Positions 32,717 through 42,904 of a DNA stretch of 64,000 bases are shown one piece after another. The first letter of the stretch is position 1; each line of letters starts with the position of its first letter. The position numbers and the translations under genes were made by a program. Source of the DNA: Treponema sp. (GTDB taxonomy: Bacteria > Spirochaetota > Spirochaetia > Treponematales > Treponemataceae); contig JAILKS010000004.1 in assembly GCA_024693715.1 (NCBI GenBank), positions 42,688-106,687 on the forward strand, in the 5' to 3' direction. The notes under the pieces are model-generated. The model made no database searches, was not told where the DNA came from, and saw only the letters and a program-made list of their open reading frames with translations.

Positions 32717-34151
32717 TTCCAGAATAAAATTCTTTATAGATCAGCATGGTTGTGCAAAAAATCAAACTGATGCAGAACTAATCGCAGGTTTTCTTGTAAA
32801 AAAAGGTCTGGAGCATACATTAAATCCTGATGAAGCAGATTATATTCTCATTAATTCCTGTGGATTTATAAATTCAGCTAAAAAAGAATCGATTGATGCT
32901 GTTTATAGGGCATCGAAAAATTATCCGGATGCAAAAATTATTTTAACAGGATGTCTTGCAGAACGTTATAGCGATGAGCTTTTTGAATCTATTTCTGAGC
33001 TTAAGGGAGTTTTTGGAAACGGTAATCTTTCGGGAATTGCAGATTTTATTGAAGCTTGTGAAAAAAAACGTTCAAAAAAAATCTATGAGCAGAAAGAAAT
33101 TTGTGAGGGTGAGCGTCCGGTCCTTTATGGTTTTAAAGGCTCTGCTTATGTAAAAATTACGGAAGGCTGTTCGAATCACTGTTCATTTTGTGCCATTCCT
33201 TTAATCCGTGGTGAACTTAGAAGCAGAAAAGCGATTAATATTGTACAGGAAATTAAAACGCTTGTAGAAAATGGTGTTTATGAAATTAATCTTATAGGTC
33301 AGGATATTGCGGCGTATGGAACAGGCCTTGAGGATGAAAATCTTTTTAAAGAAACAGCCCTTGAAAATAATAAATACAACAGAAAGCTTGAAAACTGCTC
33401 ATCCGGAACATCTGCCTTATCGCTTCTTCTTAAGCTAATAGGTCAGATTAAAGGAGATTTTATTATCCGTCTGCTTTATATTCATCCGGATCATTTTAAT
33501 TTTGATATTATTGATGCAATCAGAAAGGATAAAAGAATCGTTCATTATTTTGATATTCCGTTTCAAAGCGGTGATGATGAAATTATACGGGCCATGAATA
33601 GAAAAGGAACAAAAAAATCTTATGAAGCTTTTATTTCTGAATTACAAAAAGAAATTCCTGATATGGTTTTACGTACAACATTTTTAACAGGATTCCCCGG
33701 TGAAACAGAGAATGCCTTTAATAACTCAAAGGACTTTTTGCAGAATATAAAGCCACATTGGTCGGGAACCTTTCCATACAGTCGTGAAGAAGATACACCT
33801 GCATATTCATTAAAAAATAAAGTTTCTTCGAAAATTGCCGTACAAAGAAGCAGGATTCTTGAAGAAGAACAGATGAAAATCACTTCAGATAAGCTGAAAG
33901 GATATGAGGGACAGACTATGCGTGTACTTGTAGAAGAAGTGTTCCAGTCAGAAAAAGAAAATTCAGAAGATTTTGAAGGGCTTGCAATAGGTCGTGCATG
34001 GTTTCAGGCTCCGGACGTTGACGGTGCGGTTGTTATCAGATTTGATGCTGAAGATGAACAGCACATAAGGGAAGGAAATGTCGTAACGGTTAAGATAATT
34101 TCCTGTACCGGTGTTGATTTAGATTCACGATTTGTTTACCATAGAAACTGA
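32709..34151 (+). CDS. rimO: Ribosomal protein S12 methylthiotransferase RimO
   Basis: 480 residues, radical-SAM methylthiotransferase: N-terminal UPF0004 domain with its three cysteines (HGCAKNQTD, INSCGFIN, TGCLAERY), radical-SAM CxxxCxxC in EGCSNHCSFCAIP, and a C-terminal TRAM domain (about 400-475). Modifies an aspartate of ribosomal protein S12. RimO rather than MiaB is chosen from the CAIPLIRG motif and FFIDQHGCAKN opening. The likely TTG start lies inside the end of rodZ (8-nt overlap). Confidence 0.88.
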   Translation: MTNSRIKFFIDQHGCAKNQTDAELIAGFLVKKGLEHTLNPDEADYILINSCGFINSAKKESIDAVYRASKNYPDAKIILTGCLAERYSDELFESISELKGVFGNGNLSGIADFIEACEKKRSKKIYEQKEICEGERPVLYGFKGSAYVKITEGCSNHCSFCAIPLIRGELRSRKAINIVQEIKTLVENGVYEINLIGQDIAAYGTGLEDENLFKETALENNKYNRKLENCSSGTSALSLLLKLIGQIKGDFIIRLLYIHPDHFNFDIIDAIRKDKRIVHYFDIPFQSGDDEIIRAMNRKGTKKSYEAFISELQKEIPDMVLRTTFLTGFPGETENAFNNSKDFLQNIKPHWSGTFPYSREEDTPAYSLKNKVSSKIAVQRSRILEEEQMKITSDKLKGYEGQTMRVLVEEVFQSEKENSEDFEGLAIGRAWFQAPDVDGAVVIRFDAEDEQHIREGNVVTVKIISCTGVDLDSRFVYHRN

Positions 34152-36385
34152 TGGAAGAATATTTAAATCTGTTGAATGAGCAGCAGCTTGAAGCTGTTGA
34201 ACATGAGGGATCTCCTCTTTTGATTTTAGCAGGCGCTGGTTCTGGAAAAACACGTGTAATAACTACAAAAATTGCGTATCTTATAAATAAGAAAAATGTT
34301 GAACCTTATTCTATACTTGCAGTGACCTTTACCAAAAAAGCTGCCAATGAAATGAGGCAGAGGGCAATTGCGATTGAACCGGAAAGTGAAGGCTCACAAA
34401 TAAGAACATTCCATTCGTTTGGTTCATGGTTTTTAAGAAAATATAGTCAAGAAGCCGGACTGGACAAAAATTTTACTGTTTATGATGATGATGACATGGC
34501 AGTTCTTGTAAGAAAAGCAGATCCGTCACTTTCTACTAAAGAAGCCAAAATAGCTGCCAGACAGATTTCTCTTGCGAAGGATTATTGTCTTGAACCGACA
34601 GATGACCTTTCGTTTTTGCAGAGTGAATTTGATATCAATACAGTTTATGCAGAATATCAGAAAAAACTCCGTGCATGCGGCAATGTAGATTTTGGTGATT
34701 TAATTATGCTTCCGTATAAGGTAATGCAGAATAATTCATCAGTTGCACGACAGATTCATCATCGTTTTAAAGTCATAATGGTCGATGAATATCAGGATTC
34801 GAATATTGCTCAATATAAGCTTTTACAGAAACTTTCCGGTGTTGAAGAAGGAAATGATTGTTATGTATGCGTTGTCGGAGATGATGATCAGTCTATTTAT
34901 CATTTCCGTGGAGCAGAGGTTCAGAATATCCTGACGTTTCCTGATAAATTTCCTGGAACTAAAATCATAAGGCTTGAAAGAAATTATCGTTCAACTTCAC
35001 GAATTCTTGATGCAGCGAGTCTTGTTGTTTCGAAAAATGAAAATCGTCTTGGAAAAACACTTATCGCAGAAAGAGGTGAGGGCGGAAGTCCTGTTCTTGC
35101 ATATTTACAAAGCTATGAAGATGAAGGTCCGTTCTGTTCAAAGCTTATCCAGAAGTCTATAGATGATGGAAGCAATTACAGTGACTGGGCAATTTTATAC
35201 AGGACAAATGCGCAGTCCTTGAATTTTGAAAAGGCTTTTGTAGAAAATAAAATACCTTATGTAATTGTTGGTTCTCTTAAATTCTTTGAACGGGAAGAAA
35301 TAAAGGATGCGCTTGCATATATTTCGCTTTTTGCTAATCCGAGAGATGAGGTTTCTTTTTCCAGAATTATAAATAAACCTGCACGCGGAATAGGTGAAAA
35401 AACTCAGTCTAAGCTTTTAATGCTTGCAGAAAAATCAGTAACAGATGATAACGGACAGACAGTTTTAACTTATGATAATCTTATTGAATCAGTCTGGAAA
35501 AATAAAGATTTTGTTTCAAAAAAAGCAGCAGAAGGAATAGAGAGCTTTGTTAAACTTTATGAGGGTGCCCAAAAGCTTTTTGAAAAAAAAGAAGAAAACA
35601 GGCTTTCCGATTTAATTAAATATTTTATTGAAGGTTCTGAACTTGATAAGCATCATAAGGCGAGCGATGAGGTTGAAGGAACGACGCGTGAATTAAACCT
35701 TCAGGAGCTTGTAAATAACGCCGCATCCTATGAATGCAGCCTTGACGGGCTTACTGAATTTTTAGATTCAATAAATCTTGACCGTACACTTGAAGCGTCA
35801 GAAGATAAAATTCCTGACGATGCAGTTACTTTGATTACCCTTCATAATACGAAAGGTCTTGAATATAAAAAGGTTATTATTACGGGGCTTGAGGAAGGAG
35901 TTTTTCCCCGATCAGATAAAACGGGTGATAGTCTTGAAGAGGAACGACGTCTTTTTTATGTAGGAATTACACGTGCCCGTGATGAGCTTTATATTACCAG
36001 TTGTGCAAAGCGGCTTTTGTATGGAAGCATTCAGTATTCATACCCGAGTAAATTCATTAAGGATTTTGATGAGAATCTTTTTACGGTAATCGGAACTCCT
36101 CCGTCTTCCAGAATGAACGGCGGTTTTTACGGTGGATTTAATTCTTATGGTTACGGTTATGGAAAAGGTCGTGAAGAATATTCAGATTATGGTGATAAAG
36201 AAGCAATTGCAAAAAAATGGTGTAAGGGAACAAAAATCTATCATGACGATTATGGATACGGTCAGATTATAAAAACTGAATTAACCGAAGATGATGAGTA
36301 CATAATTGAAGTAATGTTTGATAACAATATTACAAAAAAATTCCTGCCTGAATATCAGGCAAAGAATCTTGAAATTATAAAGTAG
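34151..36385 (+). CDS. pcrA: UvrD/PcrA-type SF1 DNA helicase
   Basis: 744 residues with the complete SF1A helicase set: Walker A LAGAGSGKTRVITT, motif II VDEYQDSN, motif III GDDDQSIYHFRGA, motif IV RNYRST, motif V TLHNTKGLEYKKVI, motif VI FYVGITRARDELY. The C-terminus (GTKIYHDDYGYGQIIKTELT to the end) is the Tudor-like tail that binds RNA polymerase in PcrA. Repairs DNA and removes replication blocks. Start overlaps the rimO stop (TGATG). The tail-to-tail gap to the next gene is 1 nt. Confidence 0.92.
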   Translation: MEEYLNLLNEQQLEAVEHEGSPLLILAGAGSGKTRVITTKIAYLINKKNVEPYSILAVTFTKKAANEMRQRAIAIEPESEGSQIRTFHSFGSWFLRKYSQEAGLDKNFTVYDDDDMAVLVRKADPSLSTKEAKIAARQISLAKDYCLEPTDDLSFLQSEFDINTVYAEYQKKLRACGNVDFGDLIMLPYKVMQNNSSVARQIHHRFKVIMVDEYQDSNIAQYKLLQKLSGVEEGNDCYVCVVGDDDQSIYHFRGAEVQNILTFPDKFPGTKIIRLERNYRSTSRILDAASLVVSKNENRLGKTLIAERGEGGSPVLAYLQSYEDEGPFCSKLIQKSIDDGSNYSDWAILYRTNAQSLNFEKAFVENKIPYVIVGSLKFFEREEIKDALAYISLFANPRDEVSFSRIINKPARGIGEKTQSKLLMLAEKSVTDDNGQTVLTYDNLIESVWKNKDFVSKKAAEGIESFVKLYEGAQKLFEKKEENRLSDLIKYFIEGSELDKHHKASDEVEGTTRELNLQELVNNAASYECSLDGLTEFLDSINLDRTLEASEDKIPDDAVTLITLHNTKGLEYKKVIITGLEEGVFPRSDKTGDSLEEERRLFYVGITRARDELYITSCAKRLLYGSIQYSYPSKFIKDFDENLFTVIGTPPSSRMNGGFYGGFNSYGYGYGKGREEYSDYGDKEAIAKKWCKGTKIYHDDYGYGQIIKTELTEDDEYIIEVMFDNNITKKFLPEYQAKNLEIIK

Positions 36386-36386
36386 T

Positions 36387-37733
36387 TTAGTTATCGCGTC
36401 GGATATAGGTTGCACGAGGACGCACTGTAATTTCTACACGTCTGTTTTGAGCACGGCCTTCTTCTGTATCATTTGATGCAATCGGAATAGTTCCTCCGCA
36501 TCCCTTGTAAGTGAAAATCTTTGAGCTTAAACCTTCAGATATAAGTGCATCGCGGACTGTAAGGGCTCGTTCAATTGAAAGCTTTAATTGACCTACAGGC
36601 TTATCGACATCTGCCGTATGACCTTCAATTAAAATTGTATAACCGTCATCAACAAGTAAATCCTTGAGCTGTGTTGAAACATATAGAATCTTGTCAATTT
36701 CGCCTGGAAGAAGTTCAGAAGAATCAGGATAGAAATTCAACTGAACCTGATATTTTAATACATCGGTTGTTGAGATTGTAACGCCTGGAACCGGGTTTCT
36801 ACCGAGGTCCTGCTTGAATAATTCAGTTTTTTCATAGAAGGTTTGAGTAGGTTCTGGAGTTGCTACATTATAAATGAGACGGGCCTTGTCTAAAAGAATT
36901 ACTACTTTTCCTTCGTTTAATAGCTTCTGATTTTTTTGAGATGATAAAATCTTAAGGGCATCTTCACGTTTAATTACAGGATCTGTTCTGTTTCGTCCAA
37001 AAACTTCAACTGCCCTTATATACAAGGGATCTGAACCAATTCTGCTTTCGTATCTTTCAGGACTGTCTGCATAATCGTAAACAATTAATCCTTCGTTTTT
37101 TACTTTGTTTACATCTACCATTCCACGTTCATAAATAATGTTCATTTTTTCATCCCATATTTTAGGAAAAAAACATGGATAGACTGTATCTTTTACATAT
37201 TCACCGTGAACTATAAAGCTTCCGCGTGCATCTATGATGATTCCTGAATATTCTCTTGTCGGTACAGTTTCAACCGGTTCTTCAGGTGAATACGGATATT
37301 TGTGTCGTACAAGCAGGCGTCCAATGTTGTTTATGTTAAGTGTATTTGTTGTTTTCAATTTTTTGGCATCTGTCGAAAAAACGTCAGGTGTTTTGTAGCC
37401 GCCCATAATAAAGCCGTACAAATCATCAAGAGAAATATCTTCAGACAGAACATAATCAGAAAGAGTTTTATATGAATCTGCATAAAGTGACAAAAGAGGC
37501 GGCTGGATTAATTCCGGCATTTTGTTTTTGATATGTGCAGAAGCTTTTTGTTTTCCGGACGGCATCTGAAGCTGTGCTTTTTTTGTATCTAATGCTATGT
37601 TTGAAACAAATTTTCTTGTTATCCAGTTTACTTCACTTGTAGATTCTACAGTTCCTTTCGGAATTGCATGAACAGATGTACAAAATCCCAGTGAGATTAA
37701 AAATATTGATAAATGTAAAAAATTCCTTTTCAT
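36387..37733 (-). CDS. OmpA-family peptidoglycan-associated protein
   Basis: 448 residues with a signal peptide ending near VHA. The C-terminal OmpA domain (about 325-445) shows LNFYPDSSELLPGEIDKI, the peptidoglycan-binding pattern in EGHTADVDKPVGQLKLSIERA, and GRAQNRRVEITV. The N-terminal 300 residues do not look like a beta-barrel; they hold GIIIDARGSFIVHGEYV, reminiscent of spirochaetal envelope proteins. The start at 37733 gives a clean signal peptide 7 nt after the upstream stop; the longer frame would overlap that gene by 41 nt. Last gene of a cell-wall operon. Confidence 0.8.
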   Translation of the reverse strand: MKRNFLHLSIFLISLGFCTSVHAIPKGTVESTSEVNWITRKFVSNIALDTKKAQLQMPSGKQKASAHIKNKMPELIQPPLLSLYADSYKTLSDYVLSEDISLDDLYGFIMGGYKTPDVFSTDAKKLKTTNTLNINNIGRLLVRHKYPYSPEEPVETVPTREYSGIIIDARGSFIVHGEYVKDTVYPCFFPKIWDEKMNIIYERGMVDVNKVKNEGLIVYDYADSPERYESRIGSDPLYIRAVEVFGRNRTDPVIKREDALKILSSQKNQKLLNEGKVVILLDKARLIYNVATPEPTQTFYEKTELFKQDLGRNPVPGVTISTTDVLKYQVQLNFYPDSSELLPGEIDKILYVSTQLKDLLVDDGYTILIEGHTADVDKPVGQLKLSIERALTVRDALISEGLSSKIFTYKGCGGTIPIASNDTEEGRAQNRRVEITVRPRATYIRRDN

Positions 37734-37740
37734 TAGTTCT

Positions 37741-38895
37741 TTATCGGGAAATTTTTGAAGGAACATAAAGAATTTTTCCAATACTTAAGACTGAATTTTC
37801 CTTGATGTTATTTAATTCGCAGATTGCTTTTACGGTTGTTCCGTGTTTTTTTGCAATGCCCCACAGGGTATCACCTTTTACAACCTTGTATTTAATCGGA
37901 ATATCAAGAGGTTCAATTGTTTCGAGCGCCTTTAATGCAGTTTCTTCCATTCCAAGAGGCAGCCTGATTTTTGATTCATTTTTAGGATGCGTACAGCCCT
38001 GTGTAAACGATGGATTTAATTTTAAAAGTTCATCTGTATCCATCCTCATCGCCCTTGCAAGCTGTCTTAAGGAGTAGGGCCTGTTTACCGTGATAAAATC
38101 AAATAGTCCGTTTTTTTCGTTGAAAAGGGTTTCATATTCTGTTTCATGAAGAGGAATGTTGTTTTCATAATATTTTGTGTTCATCACTAAATCTGCGATT
38201 GCAAGAAGCTTCGGAACATATTGTCTTGTCTGAAGAGGAATCAGTTCGTTTTCGCATAAATACCAGAAGGATTCTATTTCTGCTTTTGCGAGGGCTCGTG
38301 ACATTGCACCGGCACCACAATTATAGGCGGCAATTGCGATGAGCCAGTCACCGAATATTTTGTAGTTTTCCTGAAGCTTTTTTATAGCGGCTTCCGTTTC
38401 GTACCAGGGGTCAAGTCTTTCGTCAACATAATCATTCAGTTTAAGATATGGTTTAACTGAATTTGCCATGAACTGCCACATCCCAAGTGCACCGGAACGT
38501 GATTTTGCTGTTGTTTTATAAAAGGATTCTACTACCGGCAGATATTCAAGCTCTGGAGGAAGCCCTGCATCATAAATTGCTTTTCGAACATAAAGTCTGT
38601 ATTCGACAGCATTTTCAAGAGAATCTGTAAGAAGCTTTCTATACTGTTCCTTTTGATAAAGCTCACGGAATTGCTGAACCTCCGGTCTGTTTGAACCATC
38701 GAGTGTAAGTGCATTGTATTCAAGAGATCTGTCGATTATTACAAGCGAATGTGAGTTAGAAAAGGAATTAATTGATTTTAAATATTTATAGCAGGGACTT
38801 TTTAATTCTTCTTCAGCTCCTGAAACTGATTCCTTTGTATAAATCATTGAACTGCAAAGAGAGATTAAAAGTATTTTAAGAATCAGTTTTTTCAT
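37741..38895 (-). CDS. Lytic transglycosylase with LysM domain (MltD-like)
   Basis: 384 residues: short signal sequence, an SLT domain (about 105-230) with the catalytic glutamate in PVVESFYKTTAKSRSGALGMWQFM, and AAYNCGAGAMSRA later in the domain, then a C-terminal LysM (YKVVKGDTLWGIAKKHGTTV, about 335-380) that binds glycan chains. It cleaves peptidoglycan strands. It starts at the last base of the preceding lipoprotein gene, and the OmpA-family gene follows, so all three probably act on the wall together. Confidence 0.88.
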   Translation of the reverse strand: MKKLILKILLISLCSSMIYTKESVSGAEEELKSPCYKYLKSINSFSNSHSLVIIDRSLEYNALTLDGSNRPEVQQFRELYQKEQYRKLLTDSLENAVEYRLYVRKAIYDAGLPPELEYLPVVESFYKTTAKSRSGALGMWQFMANSVKPYLKLNDYVDERLDPWYETEAAIKKLQENYKIFGDWLIAIAAYNCGAGAMSRALAKAEIESFWYLCENELIPLQTRQYVPKLLAIADLVMNTKYYENNIPLHETEYETLFNEKNGLFDFITVNRPYSLRQLARAMRMDTDELLKLNPSFTQGCTHPKNESKIRLPLGMEETALKALETIEPLDIPIKYKVVKGDTLWGIAKKHGTTVKAICELNNIKENSVLSIGKILYVPSKISR

Positions 38896-39956
38896 TAGAG
38901 TTTGTTACCTATGTAAATGCCAGCCCATTCCCAGTCTCCGTTGATTTCGGGGTCAAGCGGAAAATTAACCTTTTTGAAGTAGAAATACCAGACATCTACG
39001 TAGGAATTCCATCCCCAGGTTTTAAGATATGCTTCGTTCGGATTTGAAGATTCATCCAGTGATTTTGAACATTGAATCGTATTCCCGTCAATCCAGTTTA
39101 CCATAGAGAAATCTTCCGGTGTTGAATCATCATCAGTTTCATCCTGCTTCCATGACATGGTAAAGAAATTTACCTTTGCCTTGTATCTGTCCAGGGCTTC
39201 ACCGTCAGAATTGTTTATTGCAGAGATTATTGCTGTTTCAAGCTTTTTTAGTGAGCTGAAGGTCCAGTCCTTTGTTGATTTGTTAAAGTCTACAAGACGT
39301 CTTGCATTTTTGTATGCATCAGGTTCACCTGGAATTTGAATTGTAGTTGCATCAGGCTGCTGCAGGAATAAAGAACATGTTTTAAGCGCTTCTTCCCATT
39401 GATTGTCCTTTTCGTATTCGTGGGCAAGACGCAGATAAAGTTCTGTTTTGTTAATATCATTTGGGAAGCGGTTTATAAGCTCATTGAAATATTTGATTCT
39501 GTGACTTGGCGTTTTTGAAATCTGAATCAGATTCTGAAGGCATATAAAATGTGCGGAGGTTCCCTTTATGATGATATCAGGGCACTTTTGAAGAATCCTG
39601 TCAAAATAGTATTCTGCAATTGGTTCTGCGTTCAGTTTAAGATATGCAAATGCAGTTTCGAGCATGTAGTAGGCATTGTAAATATCATCAGGAGTTTTTT
39701 CGATGATGTTAGTTAAAAAAAGAATCAGTCCCTGATAATCTTCGTTTAAAAGATAATCATTGGCAATAAGCTTTATGATGGCAAGACGCTGTGCCGGTTT
39801 TAAGATTTGAGTTTCAAGGCTGAGCTTATATTGTTCGAGTGCATACTGTTCTTTTTGTTTTTCAGATTTTTTCTTACTGCAGCCGGTTGATGTTATGACA
39901 AAAGCTGTTATTAAAACAGCAGATATATATTTAATGAGTTTTTTATTCTTAATCAT
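38895..39956 (-). CDS. TPR-containing lipoprotein, function unknown
   Basis: 353 residues with lipobox TSTGC. The middle part has helical tetratricopeptide-like repeats (AYYMLETAFAYLKLNAEPIA, then ELYLRLAHEYEKDNQWEEAL; about 40-215), which usually bind proteins. The C-terminus is different, with the ending INGDWEWAGIYIG. It overlaps the transglycosylase start by 1 nt. I infer that it scaffolds wall enzymes. Confidence 0.75.
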   Translation of the reverse strand: MIKNKKLIKYISAVLITAFVITSTGCSKKKSEKQKEQYALEQYKLSLETQILKPAQRLAIIKLIANDYLLNEDYQGLILFLTNIIEKTPDDIYNAYYMLETAFAYLKLNAEPIAEYYFDRILQKCPDIIIKGTSAHFICLQNLIQISKTPSHRIKYFNELINRFPNDINKTELYLRLAHEYEKDNQWEEALKTCSLFLQQPDATTIQIPGEPDAYKNARRLVDFNKSTKDWTFSSLKKLETAIISAINNSDGEALDRYKAKVNFFTMSWKQDETDDDSTPEDFSMVNWIDGNTIQCSKSLDESSNPNEAYLKTWGWNSYVDVWYFYFKKVNFPLDPEINGDWEWAGIYIGNKL

Positions 39957-40054
39957 TTTTTAAAATTATCATAGTAACGGCTTATTGTAAAGATTAAAAA
40001 ATATATATAAAATAGATAAATTAAGTTCGATAAACTTAGTATGGAGAAAAAATT

Positions 40055-40657
40055 ATGAGAAAAGGCAAAGAGCTAATTCTTGACATTCTTGGCATCTTTA
40101 TCATTCTGCTTCTTATTGCAGTTGTCTTAATTACATTTTTTATTTCCAATTTGCAGCATACGTTTTTTCTTGATGCACTTCCTCTTATACTTTTTTGTTG
40201 TGGAATTATTCTTACCATTTTTGCTTATGTGTATTCAAAAAGAGCGTATCAGATTTTTATAGGCATCTGTTCAATGGTTTTAGGCATTTTCATATTTTTG
40301 CTGTTCAGAAAGCTCATTCCATATTCATTTATCGAATGGTGGCCTGTTCTGGGAGTTATTTCAGCGTTAACTTTATTTATAGCGGGTGATTATAAATATA
40401 AAAGGATAAAGGCAGGTTATTATGTTCCGGCTCTTGTTTTACTTGTCATAAGCTGTATTTTCTTTCTCTTTTCATTTAAAATCATTCCGTTTTCATTCAG
40501 AAAGGTAATTATTGTGTTTGGTCCGTTACTTATTGCCTTCTGGAGTGGTTTTTTATTTGCATACTATTTTGCGCAGAAAAAGTTTAAAAATCTAACAATC
40601 AGGGAAGACGGGCCAAGTCAGTTTGAGGATGATGAAATTTCTCCGGAAAAAAAATAG
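40055..40657 (+). CDS. Six-helix membrane protein, function unknown
   Basis: 200 residues with about six membrane helices grouped in pairs and a charged C-terminal tail (EDGPSQFEDDEISPEKK). The regular pairs, including WWPVLGVISALTLFIAGDY, resemble the N-terminal membrane regions of LiaF/DUF5668-type proteins, but I cannot assign it. A GGAG ribosome-binding site lies 8 nt upstream. The 3' end overlaps the following TPR gene by 26 nt, so the two are likely co-translated. Confidence 0.7.
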   Translation: MRKGKELILDILGIFIILLLIAVVLITFFISNLQHTFFLDALPLILFCCGIILTIFAYVYSKRAYQIFIGICSMVLGIFIFLLFRKLIPYSFIEWWPVLGVISALTLFIAGDYKYKRIKAGYYVPALVLLVISCIFFLFSFKIIPFSFRKVIIVFGPLLIAFWSGFLFAYYFAQKKFKNLTIREDGPSQFEDDEISPEKK

Positions 40658-42392
40658 TCTGAAGTTATTTTTCTTTATCTGTGTTTTTACGTTTTTTTCG
40701 GGCGAACAAGTTTTTGCAAAAAAGAAAAAAACTTCGGCAAGTGCTGTTGTTACAAAAGAATCTGCCTCTCCATCAGAAACTGCAGTGAAAATTCCTGTAG
40801 TGAATAAGTCACGTACATATTTTTATAAAATAGATCCTGCGGTAATGGAAGGAGTTGAAAAAGGCTCCCCGTCTTCGATTCAGCAGGCAATGAAGCTTCT
40901 TCGTAAGGGAGAAGTTGAATATACCGAAAATGAAAGGGTTCTTCTTTATGTCTGTTCGCAGATTATAGAGATTGCATATCCATCGGAAAAAGTTACATGG
41001 CAGGTTTTTGAATATAATCAGGAAAATGCTTATGTAGGTGCTTTGAATTCCGTAAAAAGCGGAGTTTTCGATACAAGCACTGGGAATGAAGATTTTCTTG
41101 GAATAGTTCTTCCGGCATTTGTTCTCTTTAAAGCAAATAAATCAGATGTTGAAATATACACTCAATGTGAAAACGCCCTGAAGGAAGCTTTGAAGGTCAG
41201 AGGGGATTCAGTTCTTGTAAATTATATGCTTGGTATTCTTTATGAAAATCAGGGGAAGTTTAAAGAGGCTGAACCATATCTTGAAAAGGCATTTTCGCTT
41301 GACAATAAATGTCAGGAAGTAGGAATTGCATATTCAAAGGCAATCAGTAAAAACGGAAATACCGATAAGGCGCGTGAGATTGTAAAACAGGTAGCGGGAA
41401 GTGAGAATCCGAATAATCTTGCCGTGTTGAAACAAAATGCATATATCGCTTTTGATAATTCTGATTATGATGCTGCAGAAGAATATGTTGCAAGAGTTTT
41501 ACAGCAGACTCCGACAGATCTTGAGTTCGTGCTTTTCCGTGCAAAGATTTATATTGAAAAAAATGATTATATTCATGCAGTATCTCTTCTTGATATGTAT
41601 GCGAGACAGAGTACAACCGATATAGATTATCTTGTTCTTCGTGCACGAGTTCAGCTTGACTGGAGCAAAAATACAACTGCTGCTTCTGAAACAATAGAAA
41701 AAGCACTTCAGTATTATCCTGATAATCTTGAAGCGCTGATGCTTGCCGCAAAACTTTCGTCACAGATTGATCTTCCGGTTGCAGGAAAATATGCAGATGA
41801 GCTTGCGGCAATGGTTCTTGAAAAGGATCCTGAAAATGCAGAAGCACTTGTTTACGCTCTTGACGGATTAATAAAAAGAGAAAGCTGGCAGGAAGCATAT
41901 AAAATAAGTCGTGAGCTTGTAAAAAAAGAAAAGGTTCTTCCGGAGGTTATTTTCCGGTTTGTAACTGTTTGTCTTAAGACGGGTAAAAACGGTGAGGCAC
42001 TTGATACAGCGGTAAAAGCATATAACTCCAATAAAACTGATGAATATCTTATTCAGGCATACGTTCTTGCCTATTCATCAGTCGGTAACCGGGATACTGC
42101 GATGTCAATTATAAATTCGATGCTTTCAACTGCATCTCCAAAAATAAAAAGTTATCTTTATTACAGAAGAAGCTATCTGCAGCGGGGCGAAGAAAATATC
42201 CTTGCAGATTTAAGATCTTCTTTAATTGCCAATTCAAGAAATTCTGAAGCGCTTTTCAGATTATATGAAATTTATTATGCAAAAAAAGATTACCGAAAGG
42301 CACAGTATTATCTGCGCCAGGTAGTTGCAATTAACCCTAACGATTCTTCCCTTAAAAAGCTTAATGACTCTTTAACTCAATTAATTCAGTAG
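40632..42392 (+). CDS. Exported tetratricopeptide-repeat protein
   Basis: 586 residues with a signal peptide (KLFFFICVFTFFSGEQVFA) followed by a basic segment, then repeated TPR motifs from about 180 to the end (for example NYMLGILYENQGKFKEAEPYLEKA without its first residues, and YYLRQVVAINPNDSSL at the end). Likely a periplasmic scaffold. The start is uncertain between two adjacent ATGs (40629, 40632) and a TTG at 40623; GAGG lies just before them. It overlaps the preceding gene. Confidence 0.72.
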   Translation: MKFLRKKNSLKLFFFICVFTFFSGEQVFAKKKKTSASAVVTKESASPSETAVKIPVVNKSRTYFYKIDPAVMEGVEKGSPSSIQQAMKLLRKGEVEYTENERVLLYVCSQIIEIAYPSEKVTWQVFEYNQENAYVGALNSVKSGVFDTSTGNEDFLGIVLPAFVLFKANKSDVEIYTQCENALKEALKVRGDSVLVNYMLGILYENQGKFKEAEPYLEKAFSLDNKCQEVGIAYSKAISKNGNTDKAREIVKQVAGSENPNNLAVLKQNAYIAFDNSDYDAAEEYVARVLQQTPTDLEFVLFRAKIYIEKNDYIHAVSLLDMYARQSTTDIDYLVLRARVQLDWSKNTTAASETIEKALQYYPDNLEALMLAAKLSSQIDLPVAGKYADELAAMVLEKDPENAEALVYALDGLIKRESWQEAYKISRELVKKEKVLPEVIFRFVTVCLKTGKNGEALDTAVKAYNSNKTDEYLIQAYVLAYSSVGNRDTAMSIINSMLSTASPKIKSYLYYRRSYLQRGEENILADLRSSLIANSRNSEALFRLYEIYYAKKDYRKAQYYLRQVVAINPNDSSLKKLNDSLTQLIQ

Positions 42393-42471
42393 TAGACACA
42401 AGACTTTATAAATGATATCCTTGTAAAATTGATAATAGTATCAAAAAAATATAATATTCAGGAAGGAAAAT

Positions 42472-42870
42472 ATGTCATTTATTCCATTTTTAGAGACGGA
42501 AAATCAGATGCAGGGACTTGGTGGTTCAGGTCTTCTTTCTCTTGTTCCGCTTTTAGGTCTTTTTGTAATTATGTATATCTTTATAATCAGACCACAGAGT
42601 AAAAAACAGAAAGAAACACAGAAAATGATTAATTCATTGAAGAAGGGAGACAATGTAATAACTATCGGTGGTATACATGGTACAGTTTCTTCTGTAAAAG
42701 ACAATACAATCATTGTAAAGGTTGACGAAAATACAAAGATTGAATTTAACAGAACTGCAATTGCAACAGTTCAGAAATCAGAAGCCGAATTAGCTGAAGA
42801 AGCTGCAAAAGCCGCAGAGGCAAAAGAAGCTAAAAAAGCAAAAAAAGAAAAAAAAGCAGATAGGGAATAA
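42472..42870 (+). CDS. yajC: Preprotein translocase subunit YajC
   Basis: 132 residues: one membrane helix (SLVPLLGLFVIMYIFIIRPQSKK; about 23-42) followed by the YajC domain KGDNVITIGGIHGTVSSV and a long Ala/Lys/Glu-rich tail. It joins the SecDF accessory complex that aids protein export. GGAAGG lies 6 nt upstream of the ATG. The gene is followed by secD and secF in the classical order. Confidence 0.92.
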   Translation: MSFIPFLETENQMQGLGGSGLLSLVPLLGLFVIMYIFIIRPQSKKQKETQKMINSLKKGDNVITIGGIHGTVSSVKDNTIIVKVDENTKIEFNRTAIATVQKSEAELAEEAAKAAEAKEAKKAKKEKKADRE

Positions 42871-42904
42871 TCTGCAGAATAGTAATATATAGTGGAGTTT
42901 AAAA